Shown here: one piece after another, positions 9,328-17,888 of the stretch
How positions within the stretch are numbered: the first letter of the stretch is position 1
Layout: every line of letters starts with the position of its first letter
NCBI GenBank assembly: GCA_963809715.1
Contig: CAWEKO010000008.1
Location: 342,519 to 406,518, forward strand
Direction: 5' to 3'
Source of the DNA: Bog-473 sp963809715
GTDB taxonomy: Bacteria > Actinomycetota > Acidimicrobiia > Acidimicrobiales > RAAP-2
DNA: 64,000 nt
Notes under the pieces: model-generated
Seen by the model: only the letters and a program-made list of their open reading frames with translations
Databases searched by the model: none
What the model was told of the DNA's origin: nothing
Made by a program: the position numbers and the translations under genes

Positions 9328-10271
9328 TCAGGCGTTTTCTTGTGCCTCGCCCGCCGCAAAGTCTCGAGCTTCCAAGTGGTGGCGATATCGATTGACCATC
9401 TCCACCGTCCGCCAGCCATAGCGATCCATCACTTCGCCGACATTTGCGCCGCTCTTCAGCAGGGTTGTGGCCGAATGGTGTCGGAGATCGTGTGCAACCT
9501 CATTGGCGGTGCTCCGATCTCGTTGCATGCTTCAGTGAACGTTCGTGTGATCGTGTAACGGGTTGTAGGGCCGCTGTGCCGCCGGATCCGGAGAGAAGAC
9601 ACTAGGCGGCGGGTTTGATCGTTGCCCGCGTTTTTTGCCCGTGCATCGGCTTGCTCCTCAGCGCCTTCGAGAGCTTCACCGTGTTCGATTCTGTTGCGTG
9701 TTCGATTCTGTTGCGTGTTCGATTCTGTTGCGATTCGTCGGATATCACCCGTCTTGGTTCGCTACACGTGTCCACCGGGACGCTGCGACCGATCGACGGA
9801 TGAGAAGACTCCCTTTCGTGAGATCGACGTCTCTCCACTGGAGTCCGGCCACCTCCCCTCGCCGGCAGACAGTCCGGGCGATCACCGCCACGAGGTTCCC
9901 CCCGATTGAGGTCATTCGCCAGCAGGTCATCGATCACACGACGTACCTCGGTGGTGGATGGTGGGTCCATCTCCCTGGCGCCGAGGGGAGGTCGTTCAAT
10001 CCCGTCAGTCGCGATGATCGAGCAATAGTCGTCCCGGTGCACGCAGGCGACCACTTCTCGAGTGTCTGCGTGACCGTGATCGGTTCCGCAGCCGACGATG
10101 TACTCCTGTCTTTGGCGACCTCAGTGACGAAGGCTGCCAGGGCAATGCCGAATTCTTCTTCGTCCCATGGAACGTCTTGGATGCGTATCGCTTGGGTCCG
10201 CTGCTGTCCCGCCCGACGAATGCATGAAGTCGCCAAGACGAGTTCCCTCGCTTCTGCATGTGTCTGGGCAT
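9328..10271 (-). pseudogene. Tyrosine recombinase (phage-type integrase), frameshifted and internally deleted
   Basis: Pieces of one integrase lie in order on the minus strand but in different frames. The N-terminal part is MPRHMQKRGNSSWRLHAFVG with PKRYASKTF (from 10271). Next comes the core-binding part LAAFVTEVAKDRST, then the hinge PPSTTEVRRVIDDLLANDL. The catalytic Arg region is CRRGEVAGLQWRDVDL (near 9860). The His-x-x-Arg box is HDLRHHSATTLL, and the last part is YGWRTVEMVNRYRHHL with the nucleophilic Tyr region (9330-9490). At least three frameshifts and a loss of sequence around 9530-9740 rule out a working enzyme. It ends next to tRNA-Arg, the usual integration target of such enzymes, so it probably marks an old integrated element that lost its far end. 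Confidence 0.8.
9681..9731. repeat. 17-base tandem repeat, three perfect copies
   Basis: The unit GTGTTCGATTCTGTTGC occurs three times without mismatch or spacer (9681-9697, 9698-9714, 9715-9731). It lies in the damaged middle of the integrase pseudogene. Its AT content is higher than that of the surroundings. Confidence 0.95.
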
Positions 10272-10391
10272 GGCCGCTGCTTGACGCTCGGAATGTCCAA
10301 CGGGTGCGCGTGATTGCCATGGTGGATTGCCAAACGAAGTTCTGCCAACTCAGGTCATCAGAAATAGCCGATGAGTTGAGGCTCCTTCCGG

Positions 10392-10463
10392 CGCCCCCGG
10401 CAGGACTCGAACCTGCGCCACCGGCTCCGGAGGCCGGTGCTCTATCCGCTGAGCTACGGGGGC
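10392..10463 (-). tRNA. tRNA-Arg (anticodon CCG)
   Basis: Read on the minus strand: acceptor stem GCCCCCG paired with CGGGGGC, D-arm GCTCAGCGGATAGAGC, anticodon stem CCGGC/GCCGG around the loop CTCCGGA (anticodon CCG, reading CGG), and T-arm GCAGG TTCGAGT CCTGC. CCA is not encoded. All stems are perfectly paired. Its 3' end faces the integrase remnant. Confidence 0.95.
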
Positions 10464-10571
10464 GGGCTGCCCCTTGATGCAAAACCGTCACAAGGGCAGA
10501 GCTCGAGCGTAGTCCTCGTCGGCGGCCTACGGATCCCGTCCTTCTCGCCGGGAACGGGAGGAATGGTGCCC

Positions 10572-10577
10572 TAACCT
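10572..10577 (+). promoter_or_regulatory. -10 element of a leaderless lysA transcript
   Basis: TAACCT followed by exactly six bases (ggactc) and the lysA ATG at 10584. No Shine-Dalgarno sequence is present. The same TAACCT-N6-ATG block precedes prfA. Confidence 0.6.
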
Positions 10578-10583
10578 GGACTC

Positions 10584-11891
10584 ATGTCCATCGACCACGA
10601 CGTGGCGAGCGCGCCACTGGAGCGACATCTGCTCCCGCGGACGGCCGAGGTGGACGATCGCGGCCATCTCCATGTCGGCGGCGTCGACGTCCTCGAGTTG
10701 GCCCAGGAGTTCGGCACCCCTCTCTTCATCTACGACGAGGACCACCTGCGCTGGGCCTGCCGAGAAGCCGTTGCGGCCTGGGGCGAGGGCGTGGCCTACG
10801 CCACCAAGGCCTTTCTCTGCCGGGCCATGGCCCGGCTCGCCCACGAGGAGGGCATGCATCTCGACGTGGCTTCGGGCGGCGAGATGCATGTCGCCCGCGC
10901 CGCCGGAGTACCGCCCGATCGACTTGTCCTGCACGGCAACAACAAGTCGTCGGAGGAGCTGGCCGACGCTCTGGAGCTGGGACTGGGCCGGATCGTGGTC
11001 GACTCGCTCGACGAGATCGCCCGCCTCGGTCGCCTGCTCGAGGACCTACCGGCGCGGGCCCAGCGGCCCAAGGTGCTCGTCCGCGTCACCCCAGGCGTCG
11101 AGGCCCATACCCACGAGTTCGTGCGCACGGGCCAGGAGGACTCCAAGTTCGGCTTCTCGGTCTCCTCGGGCGCCGCCGCCCAGGCCGTGGCTGCACTCGA
11201 GCTCATGCCCGGAGTCGAGCTGGTGGGTGTCCACGCCCACATCGGCAGCCAGGTCTTCGACGCGTCCTCGTTCGAGCAAGCCGCGGCGGTGTTGGGTTCC
11301 TTCTTCGCCCCGCTCGGCTTGGCTGAGCTCGTGGTGGGCGGCGGACTCGGCGTGCCCTACGTCAACGGCGAGACCGCTCCGACCCAATGGGAATGGGCCG
11401 AAGCGACCCGCCGCGCCTGCGCCGAGGCGGGCGTCGCCCCCGCCACGCGGATCAGTGCCGAGCCCGGACGCTCCATCGTGGCCGCTGCCGGCCTGACCCT
11501 CTACACCGTGGGCACGGTCAAGCACCTGCCCGGGATCCGGACCTATGTGAGCGTCGACGGGGGGATGAGCGACAACCCCCGCCCCGTGCTCTACGGCAGC
11601 GGCTACGAAGCCTTCCTGCCCCGGTCCACCGCGGCCCGGCGACCCCGTCCCGTGCGCGTGGTGGGCAAGCATTGCGAGAGTGGCGACCTCGTCGTCCCCG
11701 ATGCCTTCGTGCCCGACGACCTGGAGGTGGGCGACGTCCTGGCCACCCCGGTCACCGGGGCCTACGGCTACGCCATGGCTTCCAACTACAACAAGGTGCC
11801 GCGGCCGGCGGTCGTCTTCGTGGCCGATGGCACCGCCCGCGTCGTGGTTCGCCGAGAGCGCGTCGAGGACCTGCTCGCCCTCGACGCCTGA
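10584..11891 (+). CDS. lysA: Diaminopimelate decarboxylase
   Basis: PLP enzyme of fold type III (435 aa) that decarboxylates meso-diaminopimelate to L-lysine, the last step of lysine synthesis. The PLP lysine is in VAYATKAFLCRAM near residue 74, followed by LDVASGGEMH. The phosphate-binding glycines are in VVGGGLGVPY, then SAEPGRSIVAAAG, and the partner-subunit cysteine is in KHCESGDLV. Length and motifs are complete. The ATG at 10584 starts six bases after a TAACCT hexamer (leaderless). It is followed after 48 bases by hom and thrC, joining lysine and threonine branches of the aspartate pathway. In relatives argS precedes lysA; here tRNA-Arg and an integrase remnant lie upstream instead. Confidence 0.96.
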   Translation: MSIDHDVASAPLERHLLPRTAEVDDRGHLHVGGVDVLELAQEFGTPLFIYDEDHLRWACREAVAAWGEGVAYATKAFLCRAMARLAHEEGMHLDVASGGEMHVARAAGVPPDRLVLHGNNKSSEELADALELGLGRIVVDSLDEIARLGRLLEDLPARAQRPKVLVRVTPGVEAHTHEFVRTGQEDSKFGFSVSSGAAAQAVAALELMPGVELVGVHAHIGSQVFDASSFEQAAAVLGSFFAPLGLAELVVGGGLGVPYVNGETAPTQWEWAEATRRACAEAGVAPATRISAEPGRSIVAAAGLTLYTVGTVKHLPGIRTYVSVDGGMSDNPRPVLYGSGYEAFLPRSTAARRPRPVRVVGKHCESGDLVVPDAFVPDDLEVGDVLATPVTGAYGYAMASNYNKVPRPAVVFVADGTARVVVRRERVEDLLALDA

Positions 11892-11927
11892 GGGGGAGCA
11901 TGGGCGGCCATGGCCCTGGGCAGCCTG

Positions 11928-11933
11928 TACGGT
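11928..11933 (+). promoter_or_regulatory. -10 element that fixes the hom start
   Basis: TACGGT, six bases (tttgca), then the GTG at 11940, in frame with hom. It argues for a start 30 bases downstream of the first ATG in the frame (11910). Confidence 0.55.
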
Positions 11934-11939
11934 TTTGCA

Positions 11940-13293
11940 GTGCCTGCGGCCGTGCACCCCTCTCCCGACCCGCTTGCGCTACCCCATGCGCATCCGGCGC
12001 CCACCGTACGCGTGGCCCTGCTCGGCTGCGGGAACGTGGGCGGCGCCCTGGCCGAGATCCTCCTCACTCGGGCTGACGACGTCGCCGCCCGTACGGGTAT
12101 CCGCTTGGAGCTGGTCGGCATCGCCGTGGCTGACCCGACCAAGCCTCGGCCCGACTCGGTCGACCGGGCGTTGATCGGGACCGACGCCGTCGCCCTCGTC
12201 GAGCGGGACGACGTGGACGTCGTGGTCGAGCTCATCGGTGGCCTGCACCCGGCGCACGAGCTCGTGGAGAATGCACTGAGCCGTGGCAAGCCCGTGGTGA
12301 CCGGCAACAAGGCTCTGCTCGCCACGGCGGGGGCCGAGCTGGCCCAAGTGGCGGCCGATGCCGGGGTCGACCTCCTCTACGAGGCGGCGGTTGCCGGTGC
12401 CATCCCGGTCATCCGGCCGCTACGCGAGTCCCTGGCCGGAGAGCAGATCTTGCGCGTCATGGGCATTGTCAACGGGACGACCAATTACATCCTCACCCGA
12501 ATGGAGGAGGACGGGGACGACTACGACGACGTGCTGCGCGAGGCACAGGAGCTCGGCCTGGCCGAGCGCGACCCCACGGCGGACGTCGAGGGTCACGACG
12601 CCGCGGCCAAGGCCGCCATCCTGGCCTCGCTCGCCTTCGGCTCCGACGTGGTGGATGGCGACGTGCACCGCGAGGGCATCAGTACCATCGAGCGCGGCGG
12701 ACGTGGCCTACGCCAGCAAGCTGGGCTACTCCGTCAAGCTGCTGGCAATCGCTGAGCTGGTCGACGGGGGTCCCGAGATCTCGGTGCGGGTCCACCCGGC
12801 CATGGTGCCCAAGACCCACCCGCTGGCCTCTGTCCGCGGCGCGTTCAATGCGGTCTTCGTGGAGGGCGCGGTGAGCGGCGAGCTCATGCTCTACGGCCGA
12901 GGTGCCGGGGGAGGGCCCACAGCCAGCGCCATGTTGGGCGACCTGGTGGACGCCTCGCGCAACCTTCTGGCCGGCGCGCCAGCCCCGGCGCCCAAACGGA
13001 CCAGTGCCACGGTGCGCGATCAGAGCGACATGCGCGCCGCCTTCTACCTGAGCATGGACGTGGCCGACCGGCCCGGTGTCCTGGCCGCGGTGGCGAAGAT
13101 CTTCGGCGACCACGACGTGTCCATACGGGCGATGGAGCAGGTGGGCCTGGCCGACGAGGCCCGTCTCATCTTCCTCACGCACACGGCGCGCGAAGGCGAC
13201 CTGCTGGCCACCATCGACGAACTGCGCCAGCACCAGGCGGTGGACCGGGTGAGCGGCGTCCTGCGCGTCATCGCCGAGGACGGCGAGGCATGA
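11940..13293 (+). CDS. hom: Homoserine dehydrogenase with ACT domain, broken by a one-base frameshift
   Basis: Reduces aspartate semialdehyde to homoserine with NAD(P)H, the branch point to threonine and methionine. Visible: Rossmann loop LLGCGNVGGALAE, GNKALLATAG, the catalytic domain with AAVAGAIPVIRPL and GIVNGTTNYILTRM, DVEGHDAAAK with the catalytic Lys, and a C-terminal ACT domain (DVADRPGVLAAVAKIF), the usual site of threonine feedback. The frame breaks near 12693-12697: GISTIER then, one base later, ADVAYASKLGY. Deleting one G restores a normal 450-aa protein, and the span is one base more than a multiple of three. Since hom is essential for threonine and methionine synthesis, a sequence error is likelier than loss. 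Stop overlaps the thrC start (ATGA). Confidence 0.88.
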
Positions 13294-14333
13294 CGGCCGG
13301 TTGGCGCGGCGTCATCGAGGAGTACCGCGAGTTCCTCCCGGTCACGGCCAAGACCCCGGTGGTCACCCTGCTCGAAGGCGGCACACCGCTGGTCCCCGCC
13401 CCCCGGCTCTCCGAGCGCGTCGGCGCACAGGTGTGGCTCAAGGTGGAAGGGGCCAACCCGACCGGGAGCTTCAAGGACCGGGGCATGACCATGGCCATGT
13501 CGATGGCCGCCGAAGAGGGCGCCAAGGCGGTCGTCTGCGCGTCGACCGGCAACACCTCGGCCTCGGCCGCCGCCTACGCGGCGCGGGCCGGGATGGGTTG
13601 TGTCGTCCTCATTCCCGACGGTCACATCGCACTGGGCAAACTGGCCCAGGCCCTGATGCACGGGGCTCGCGTCCTCCAGGTGCGGGGCAACTTCGACCAG
13701 TTGTTGACCATCGTGCGCGAACTGCCCGACCACGCGCCCGTCACCGTGGTCAACTCGGTGAACCCGCACCGGATCGAAGGGCAGAAGACAGGGGCCTTCG
13801 AGATCGTCGACGTCCTGGGGGACGCCCCGGACGTCCACTGCATCCCGGTCGGCAATGCCGGGAATATCTCCGCCTACTGGCGGGGTTACCTGCAGTACAA
13901 GGAGGCGGGCCGGTCGACCAAGTTGCCGCGCATGCTCGGTTTCCAAGCCGCTGGAGCGGCACCCATCGTGCTCGGCCACCCGGTCGAGAGCCCCGAGACG
14001 ATCGCCACCGCCATCCGTATCGGCAACCCGGCCAGTTGGTACTCGGCCGCGGCCGCCGCGTCCGAGTCCGGCGGATCCATCACGGCGGTCAGCGACGACG
14101 AGATCCTCGATGCCTACACCTTCTTGGCCAAGGAAGAGTCCGTCTTCTGTGAAGCTGCATCGTCGGCCTCGGTGGCCGGCCTGCTCAAGGAGGGCGTCGC
14201 TCCGGGATCGACGGTGGTCTGCGTGCTGACGGGGCACGGGCTGAAGGACCCCGACTTGGCCATCAAGTCCATTTCGGTCCCGACCGTCATCGAGCCGGGG
14301 CTCGACTCCGTGCTCGCCGAGATCTCCCTGTGA
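13290..14333 (+). CDS. thrC: Threonine synthase
   Basis: PLP enzyme (fold type II, 347 aa) converting O-phosphohomoserine to L-threonine. The PLP lysine is in NPTGSFKDRGM near residue 60, with the Asn/Ser contact loop CASTGNTSASAAAYAA and the phosphate loop PVGNAGNISAYW. The length matches the short bacterial class. ATG at 13290 overlaps the hom stop by four bases (ATGA), so translation is coupled. In most actinobacteria thrB follows; here a gap of 284 bases leads directly to rho, so homoserine kinase must be encoded elsewhere or replaced. Confidence 0.95.
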   Translation: MTAGWRGVIEEYREFLPVTAKTPVVTLLEGGTPLVPAPRLSERVGAQVWLKVEGANPTGSFKDRGMTMAMSMAAEEGAKAVVCASTGNTSASAAAYAARAGMGCVVLIPDGHIALGKLAQALMHGARVLQVRGNFDQLLTIVRELPDHAPVTVVNSVNPHRIEGQKTGAFEIVDVLGDAPDVHCIPVGNAGNISAYWRGYLQYKEAGRSTKLPRMLGFQAAGAAPIVLGHPVESPETIATAIRIGNPASWYSAAAAASESGGSITAVSDDEILDAYTFLAKEESVFCEAASSASVAGLLKEGVAPGSTVVCVLTGHGLKDPDLAIKSISVPTVIEPGLDSVLAEISL

Positions 14334-14409
14334 GCCTGCCTCCGACGCCGAATCCGTGTCCGTGACGTTCTCGAGGGAAACGTCGCCCGACCGGAGATGG
14401 GGGGTGATG

Positions 14410-14438
14410 TTGGCATACCGCCCGCTTCCGGCTACACT
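14410..14438 (+). promoter_or_regulatory. Sigma70-type promoter of rho
   Basis: TTGGCA (14410-14415), a 17-base spacer, then TACACT (14433-14438). It is the best -35/-10 pair I found in the window. The predicted start near 14445 gives rho a leader of about 170 bases, long enough for the Rho autoregulation known in other bacteria (autoregulation here is inference). Confidence 0.7.
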
Positions 14439-14617
14439 GATCACATCCCCACTGCGCTTCGAGCGCTTTCCGCGGGTACCAGCGATCCCGGGAGAGCAAG
14501 ACGCAGCGGTGATCCCTGGGGGAGGGTGTTCACACGCAAGCCCTCCACCTCCTTGAAATTTCCTTGCCAGACGCGGGCAACCATCCCGGCTGGCGAACCT
14601 CCCAGAAGAGGAGCCCG

Positions 14618-16432
14618 ATGACTGCGGAACAGCAGCTCGAACGATCGGTTCTCGAAGGCAAAGAGCGCGACGAGCTCAGTGCCATCGCCCAGGCCATGTC
14701 GCTCAAGACGACGACCCGGACGAAGAAGGCCGACATCATTGACCAAATTCTCCATGCCACCGGCGTGACATCCGCGGCATCCGACGCGGCACGGACCAAT
14801 GGCGACGCCGGAGGCGCTCAGACCAACGGTGCGGCCAAGCCGTCCCGTCGTTCCCGTGCTGCGGCCAACACCGCCAGTGCCGATTCGGGCAGTGCCGATT
14901 CGGGCAGTGGCGACTCGGCGGCCGCGACCGCCACGGCCGGCACAGACGCCCCGCCGGCCGAGGCCCCTGCCCCGGACGCCCCCGCCCCGGCGGACGCGGC
15001 GTCCAACGGCGACTCCGGACCGGCCGTCTTCGTGGAGCCACCCGAGCTGGCCGACGGCGCGGTGACTGCGCCGTCTCACCAGAACACGCAGCAGAACAAC
15101 AACAACGTCACCAACAACAACGGCGGCGCTGGTAGCGGCAACAACCGGAACCGCAACAACAACCAGAATCAGAACCGCCAGCAGCCCGACGGCGATCTGG
15201 GCAACCGGCGCAGCCGCCGGCGCCGCGGCCGCGACCGGGGCCAGAGTGGCGAGCTTCAGGGCGGAGGGGGACAGGACCTGCCCTACACCGGCGAGATGGT
15301 CGAGGTGAAGGGCATGCTCGACCTGCGCGACGAGGGCTACGGCTTCTTGCGCTGCGACGGTTACTTGCCGTCGTCCAAGGACGTGTACGTCTCCATCAGC
15401 CAGGCCCGCAAGTTCGCACTGCGCCGGGGCGACCACGTCGAGGGCGCCTGCCGGCCTGCCTCGAACAACGAGAAGTACCCGGCGCTGCTGCGCATCGACA
15501 CCGTGTCGGGCATGGACCCCGAGGAGGCGAAGAACCGCCCCCGCTTCGAGGACTTGACCCCGCTGTTCCCCGACTCTCGCTTCAATCTCGAGATGTCAGG
15601 CGACAAGGACAAGGAGAACATCACGGCGCGCATCGTCGACTTGCTCTCGCCTGTCGGCAAGGGTCAGCGCGGCATGATCGTTTCGCCCCCGAAGGCCGGC
15701 AAGACCACGGTCATGAAGCAGATCGCCCACTCCATCGAGGCGAACAATCCCGAGGTGCACCTCATGGTCCTGCTCGTCGACGAGCGGCCCGAAGAGGTGA
15801 CCGATATGCGACGCACGGTGCGAGGTGAGGTCATCGCCTCCACCTTCGACCGCCCCTCGGACGAGCACACGGCCGTGGCCGAGATGACGATCGAGCGGGC
15901 GAAGCGTCTGGTCGAGCTCGGCCAGGACGTCGTGATCATCCTGGACGGCATCACCCGGTTGGCCCGGGCCTACAACTTGGCCGCGCCGGCCACCGGCCGC
16001 ATCATGTCCGGTGGTGTCGACTCGGGTGCGCTGTACCCGCCCAAGAAGTTCTTCGGTGCCGCCCGCAACGTCGAGGAGGGTGGCTCGCTCACCATTCTGG
16101 CCACCGCCCTGGTGGAGACGGGCTCGAAGATGGACGAGGTCATCTTCGAGGAATTCAAGGGCACCGGAAACATGGAGCTCCGGCTCGACCGTCGGCTGGC
16201 CGAGCGCCGGCTCTACCCGGCCATCGACGTCAACGCCAGTTCCACCCGCCACGAGGAGCTCCTCTTCGAGCGGGGCCAGCTCCAGCAGGTCTGGAAGCTG
16301 CGCCGGGTGCTCAACGCCCTGGCCTCGGACGGCAAGGAGGCCGCCGGCCTGGAGCTGCTCATGGACAAGATCAAGACGACGAGCAGCAACGACGAATTCC
16401 TGGCCGAGATCGCCAAGGGTCCCGGGACCTGA
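14618..16432 (+). CDS. rho: Transcription termination factor Rho with Asn/Gln-rich insertion
   Basis: Hexameric RNA-dependent ATPase that ends transcription, 604 aa (E. coli Rho has 419). Order: N-terminal Rho_N helix bundle (LSAIAQAMSLKTTTRTKKADI), a low-complexity insert of about 150 residues first Ala/Asp/Pro-rich then Asn/Gln-rich (about residues 150-190) and Arg-rich, the RNA-binding cold-shock-like domain (DEGYGFLRCDGY), and the ATPase core with Walker A SPPKAGKTT near residue 357, LLVDERPEEVTDM and the R-loop region SGGVDSGAL. Such inserts are typical of actinobacterial Rho and add RNA binding. ATG at 14618 has AGAGGAG four bases upstream; an earlier in-frame ATG (14564) lacks one. It has its own promoter. 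Confidence 0.96.
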   Translation: MTAEQQLERSVLEGKERDELSAIAQAMSLKTTTRTKKADIIDQILHATGVTSAASDAARTNGDAGGAQTNGAAKPSRRSRAAANTASADSGSADSGSGDSAAATATAGTDAPPAEAPAPDAPAPADAASNGDSGPAVFVEPPELADGAVTAPSHQNTQQNNNNVTNNNGGAGSGNNRNRNNNQNQNRQQPDGDLGNRRSRRRRGRDRGQSGELQGGGGQDLPYTGEMVEVKGMLDLRDEGYGFLRCDGYLPSSKDVYVSISQARKFALRRGDHVEGACRPASNNEKYPALLRIDTVSGMDPEEAKNRPRFEDLTPLFPDSRFNLEMSGDKDKENITARIVDLLSPVGKGQRGMIVSPPKAGKTTVMKQIAHSIEANNPEVHLMVLLVDERPEEVTDMRRTVRGEVIASTFDRPSDEHTAVAEMTIERAKRLVELGQDVVIILDGITRLARAYNLAAPATGRIMSGGVDSGALYPPKKFFGAARNVEEGGSLTILATALVETGSKMDEVIFEEFKGTGNMELRLDRRLAERRLYPAIDVNASSTRHEELLFERGQLQQVWKLRRVLNALASDGKEAAGLELLMDKIKTTSSNDEFLAEIAKGPGT

Positions 16433-16511
16433 GCGGGCCCGGGACGCCCTCGCCGTCCGACACCGGCGGCTCGACGATTAGATTGGTCAGACTGATTCGA
16501 CTGGAGACCCC

Positions 16512-16751
16512 ATGAAGACCGACATTCACCCCGACTACGTAGAGGCCACGGTCAAGTGCTCGTGCGGCAACACGTTCGTCACGCACTCGACCAGGGCGGA
16601 TCTCCACGTCGAGCTGTGCAACGAGTGCCACCCCTTCTTCACCGGCAAGCAGAAGCTGGTCGACTCGGGTGGCCGGGTGGAGCGTTTCCAGCGTCGGTAC
16701 GGCGAGCGCAAGACCCGGGCCAAGAAGCCAGCCGCTCCGGCATCGGAATAG
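16512..16751 (+). CDS. rpmE: 50S ribosomal protein L31, zinc-binding type
   Basis: 79 aa. Begins MKTDIHPDYVEATVKCSCGN as in the family, with zinc cysteines in KCSCGN and LCNECHPF (the C+ form) and the conserved FFTGKQKLVD. The basic tail is rich in Lys, Ala and Pro. GGAG lies five bases before the ATG. Being the zinc-containing form, it may be replaced by a zinc-free paralogue under zinc limitation in organisms that have one; none is in this window. A GC-rich hairpin follows the stop. Confidence 0.96.
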   Translation: MKTDIHPDYVEATVKCSCGNTFVTHSTRADLHVELCNECHPFFTGKQKLVDSGGRVERFQRRYGERKTRAKKPAAPASE

Positions 16752-16756
16752 TTCCC

Positions 16757-16781
16757 GGCGCGGCGCGCCGAGCGCCGCGCC
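16757..16781 (+). terminator. GC-rich hairpin after rpmE
   Basis: Perfect 10-base-pair stem GGCGCGGCGC / GCGCCGCGCC with the five-base loop gccga. No U-tract follows, as is common in high-GC actinobacteria. It separates rho-rpmE from the leaderless prfA transcript. Confidence 0.6.
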
Positions 16782-16799
16782 TGCACAACCTTCCCGCCG

Positions 16800-16805
16800 T
16801 AACCT
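16800..16805 (+). promoter_or_regulatory. -10 element of a leaderless prfA transcript
   Basis: TAACCT, six bases (ggcccc), then the prfA ATG at 16812. Same hexamer and spacing as lysA, and no Shine-Dalgarno sequence. Confidence 0.6.
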
Positions 16806-16811
16806 GGCCCC

Positions 16812-17888
16812 ATGCTTGACGACCGCATGGCCGCACTCGAGGCCGAGTACCAGGGAGTCGAGCGGGACCTGGCCGATCCGGCCACACTGAGCAACCAGGA
16901 CAAGCTGCGCGACCTGTCGCGCCGCCACAAGGAGCTGGGCGGGCTCGTCCACACCTGGCACGACCTGGGCTCGGCCCGTGAGGACGTGGTGGCCGCCCGG
17001 GAGATGCTCACCGAATCCTCCGGTGAAGAACGCGAACTCGTGCGTCAAGAGCTCGAGGAGTCCGAGGCGCGGGTCGCCCGGCTCGAAGACCACCTCCAGG
17101 CGCTCCTGCTGCCCAAGGACCCCAACGACGGGCGCAACGTGATCATGGAGATCCGCGGTGCCGTCGGCGGGGACGAGGCCAACCTCTTTGCCCGGAACCT
17201 CTACGACATGTACCTGCGCTTCGCCGCCGTGATGAAGTGGAAGGTCGAGCTGCTCTCCGAGGATGCATCGGAGAAGGACGGGATCAACGAGGCCGTCTTC
17301 GTGGTGAAGGGCCCCGACGCCTACAGCCGTCTGGAGCACGAGGGCGGCACGCACCGGGTGCAGCGGGTCCCGGTGACCGAGGCCAAGGGGCGCATCCACA
17401 CCTCGACGGCGACAGTGACGGTCCTGCCCGAGGCGAAGGAGGTCGACATCGAGATCGATCCCAACGACTTGAAGATCGACGTCTACCGGTCCACCGGTCC
17501 GGGCGGCCAGTCGGTCAACACGACGGACTCGGCCGTGCGCATCACTCACATCCCGACCGGGACGGTCGTGGCCATGCAGGACGAGAAGAGCCAGATCCAG
17601 AATCGGGCCAAGGCCATGGTGGTGCTGCGGGCCCGGCTGCTCAAGGCCGAGCAGGACCGCCAGGAGGCGGAGATGTCGGCGCAGCGCCGAGGTCAGGTCG
17701 GGGCAGGAAGCCGCACCGACAAGATCCGCACGTACAACTTCAAGGAGAACCGGGTCACCGACCACCGCATCAACCTGACGCTCTACAAGCTGGACCAGGT
17801 GCTGGCGGGTGACCTCGTGGAGCTGACGGATGCCCTGATGGCCGACAAGCGAGGGCGCCAGCTCGAGGGGCAGGAGGACGCCGGCTGA
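16812..17888 (+). CDS. prfA: Peptide chain release factor 1
   Basis: Release factor for UAA and UAG codons, 358 aa, normal length. The peptidyl-tRNA hydrolysis motif is in STGPGGQSVN (GGQ, near residue 232) and the codon-reading tripeptide is PVT in RVPVTEAKGRIHTS. The N-terminal coiled domain 1 and the Arg-rich C-terminal RQRRGQ-like helix are present. The stop overlaps the prmC start (TGATG), pairing the factor with the methylase that modifies its GGQ glutamine. Confidence 0.97.
   Translation: MLDDRMAALEAEYQGVERDLADPATLSNQDKLRDLSRRHKELGGLVHTWHDLGSAREDVVAAREMLTESSGEERELVRQELEESEARVARLEDHLQALLLPKDPNDGRNVIMEIRGAVGGDEANLFARNLYDMYLRFAAVMKWKVELLSEDASEKDGINEAVFVVKGPDAYSRLEHEGGTHRVQRVPVTEAKGRIHTSTATVTVLPEAKEVDIEIDPNDLKIDVYRSTGPGGQSVNTTDSAVRITHIPTGTVVAMQDEKSQIQNRAKAMVVLRARLLKAEQDRQEAEMSAQRRGQVGAGSRTDKIRTYNFKENRVTDHRINLTLYKLDQVLAGDLVELTDALMADKRGRQLEGQEDAG

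Noticed and set aside
9681..9731. Possible CRISPR array
   Set aside because: The three units are directly adjacent with no spacers, and no cas genes occur in the window.
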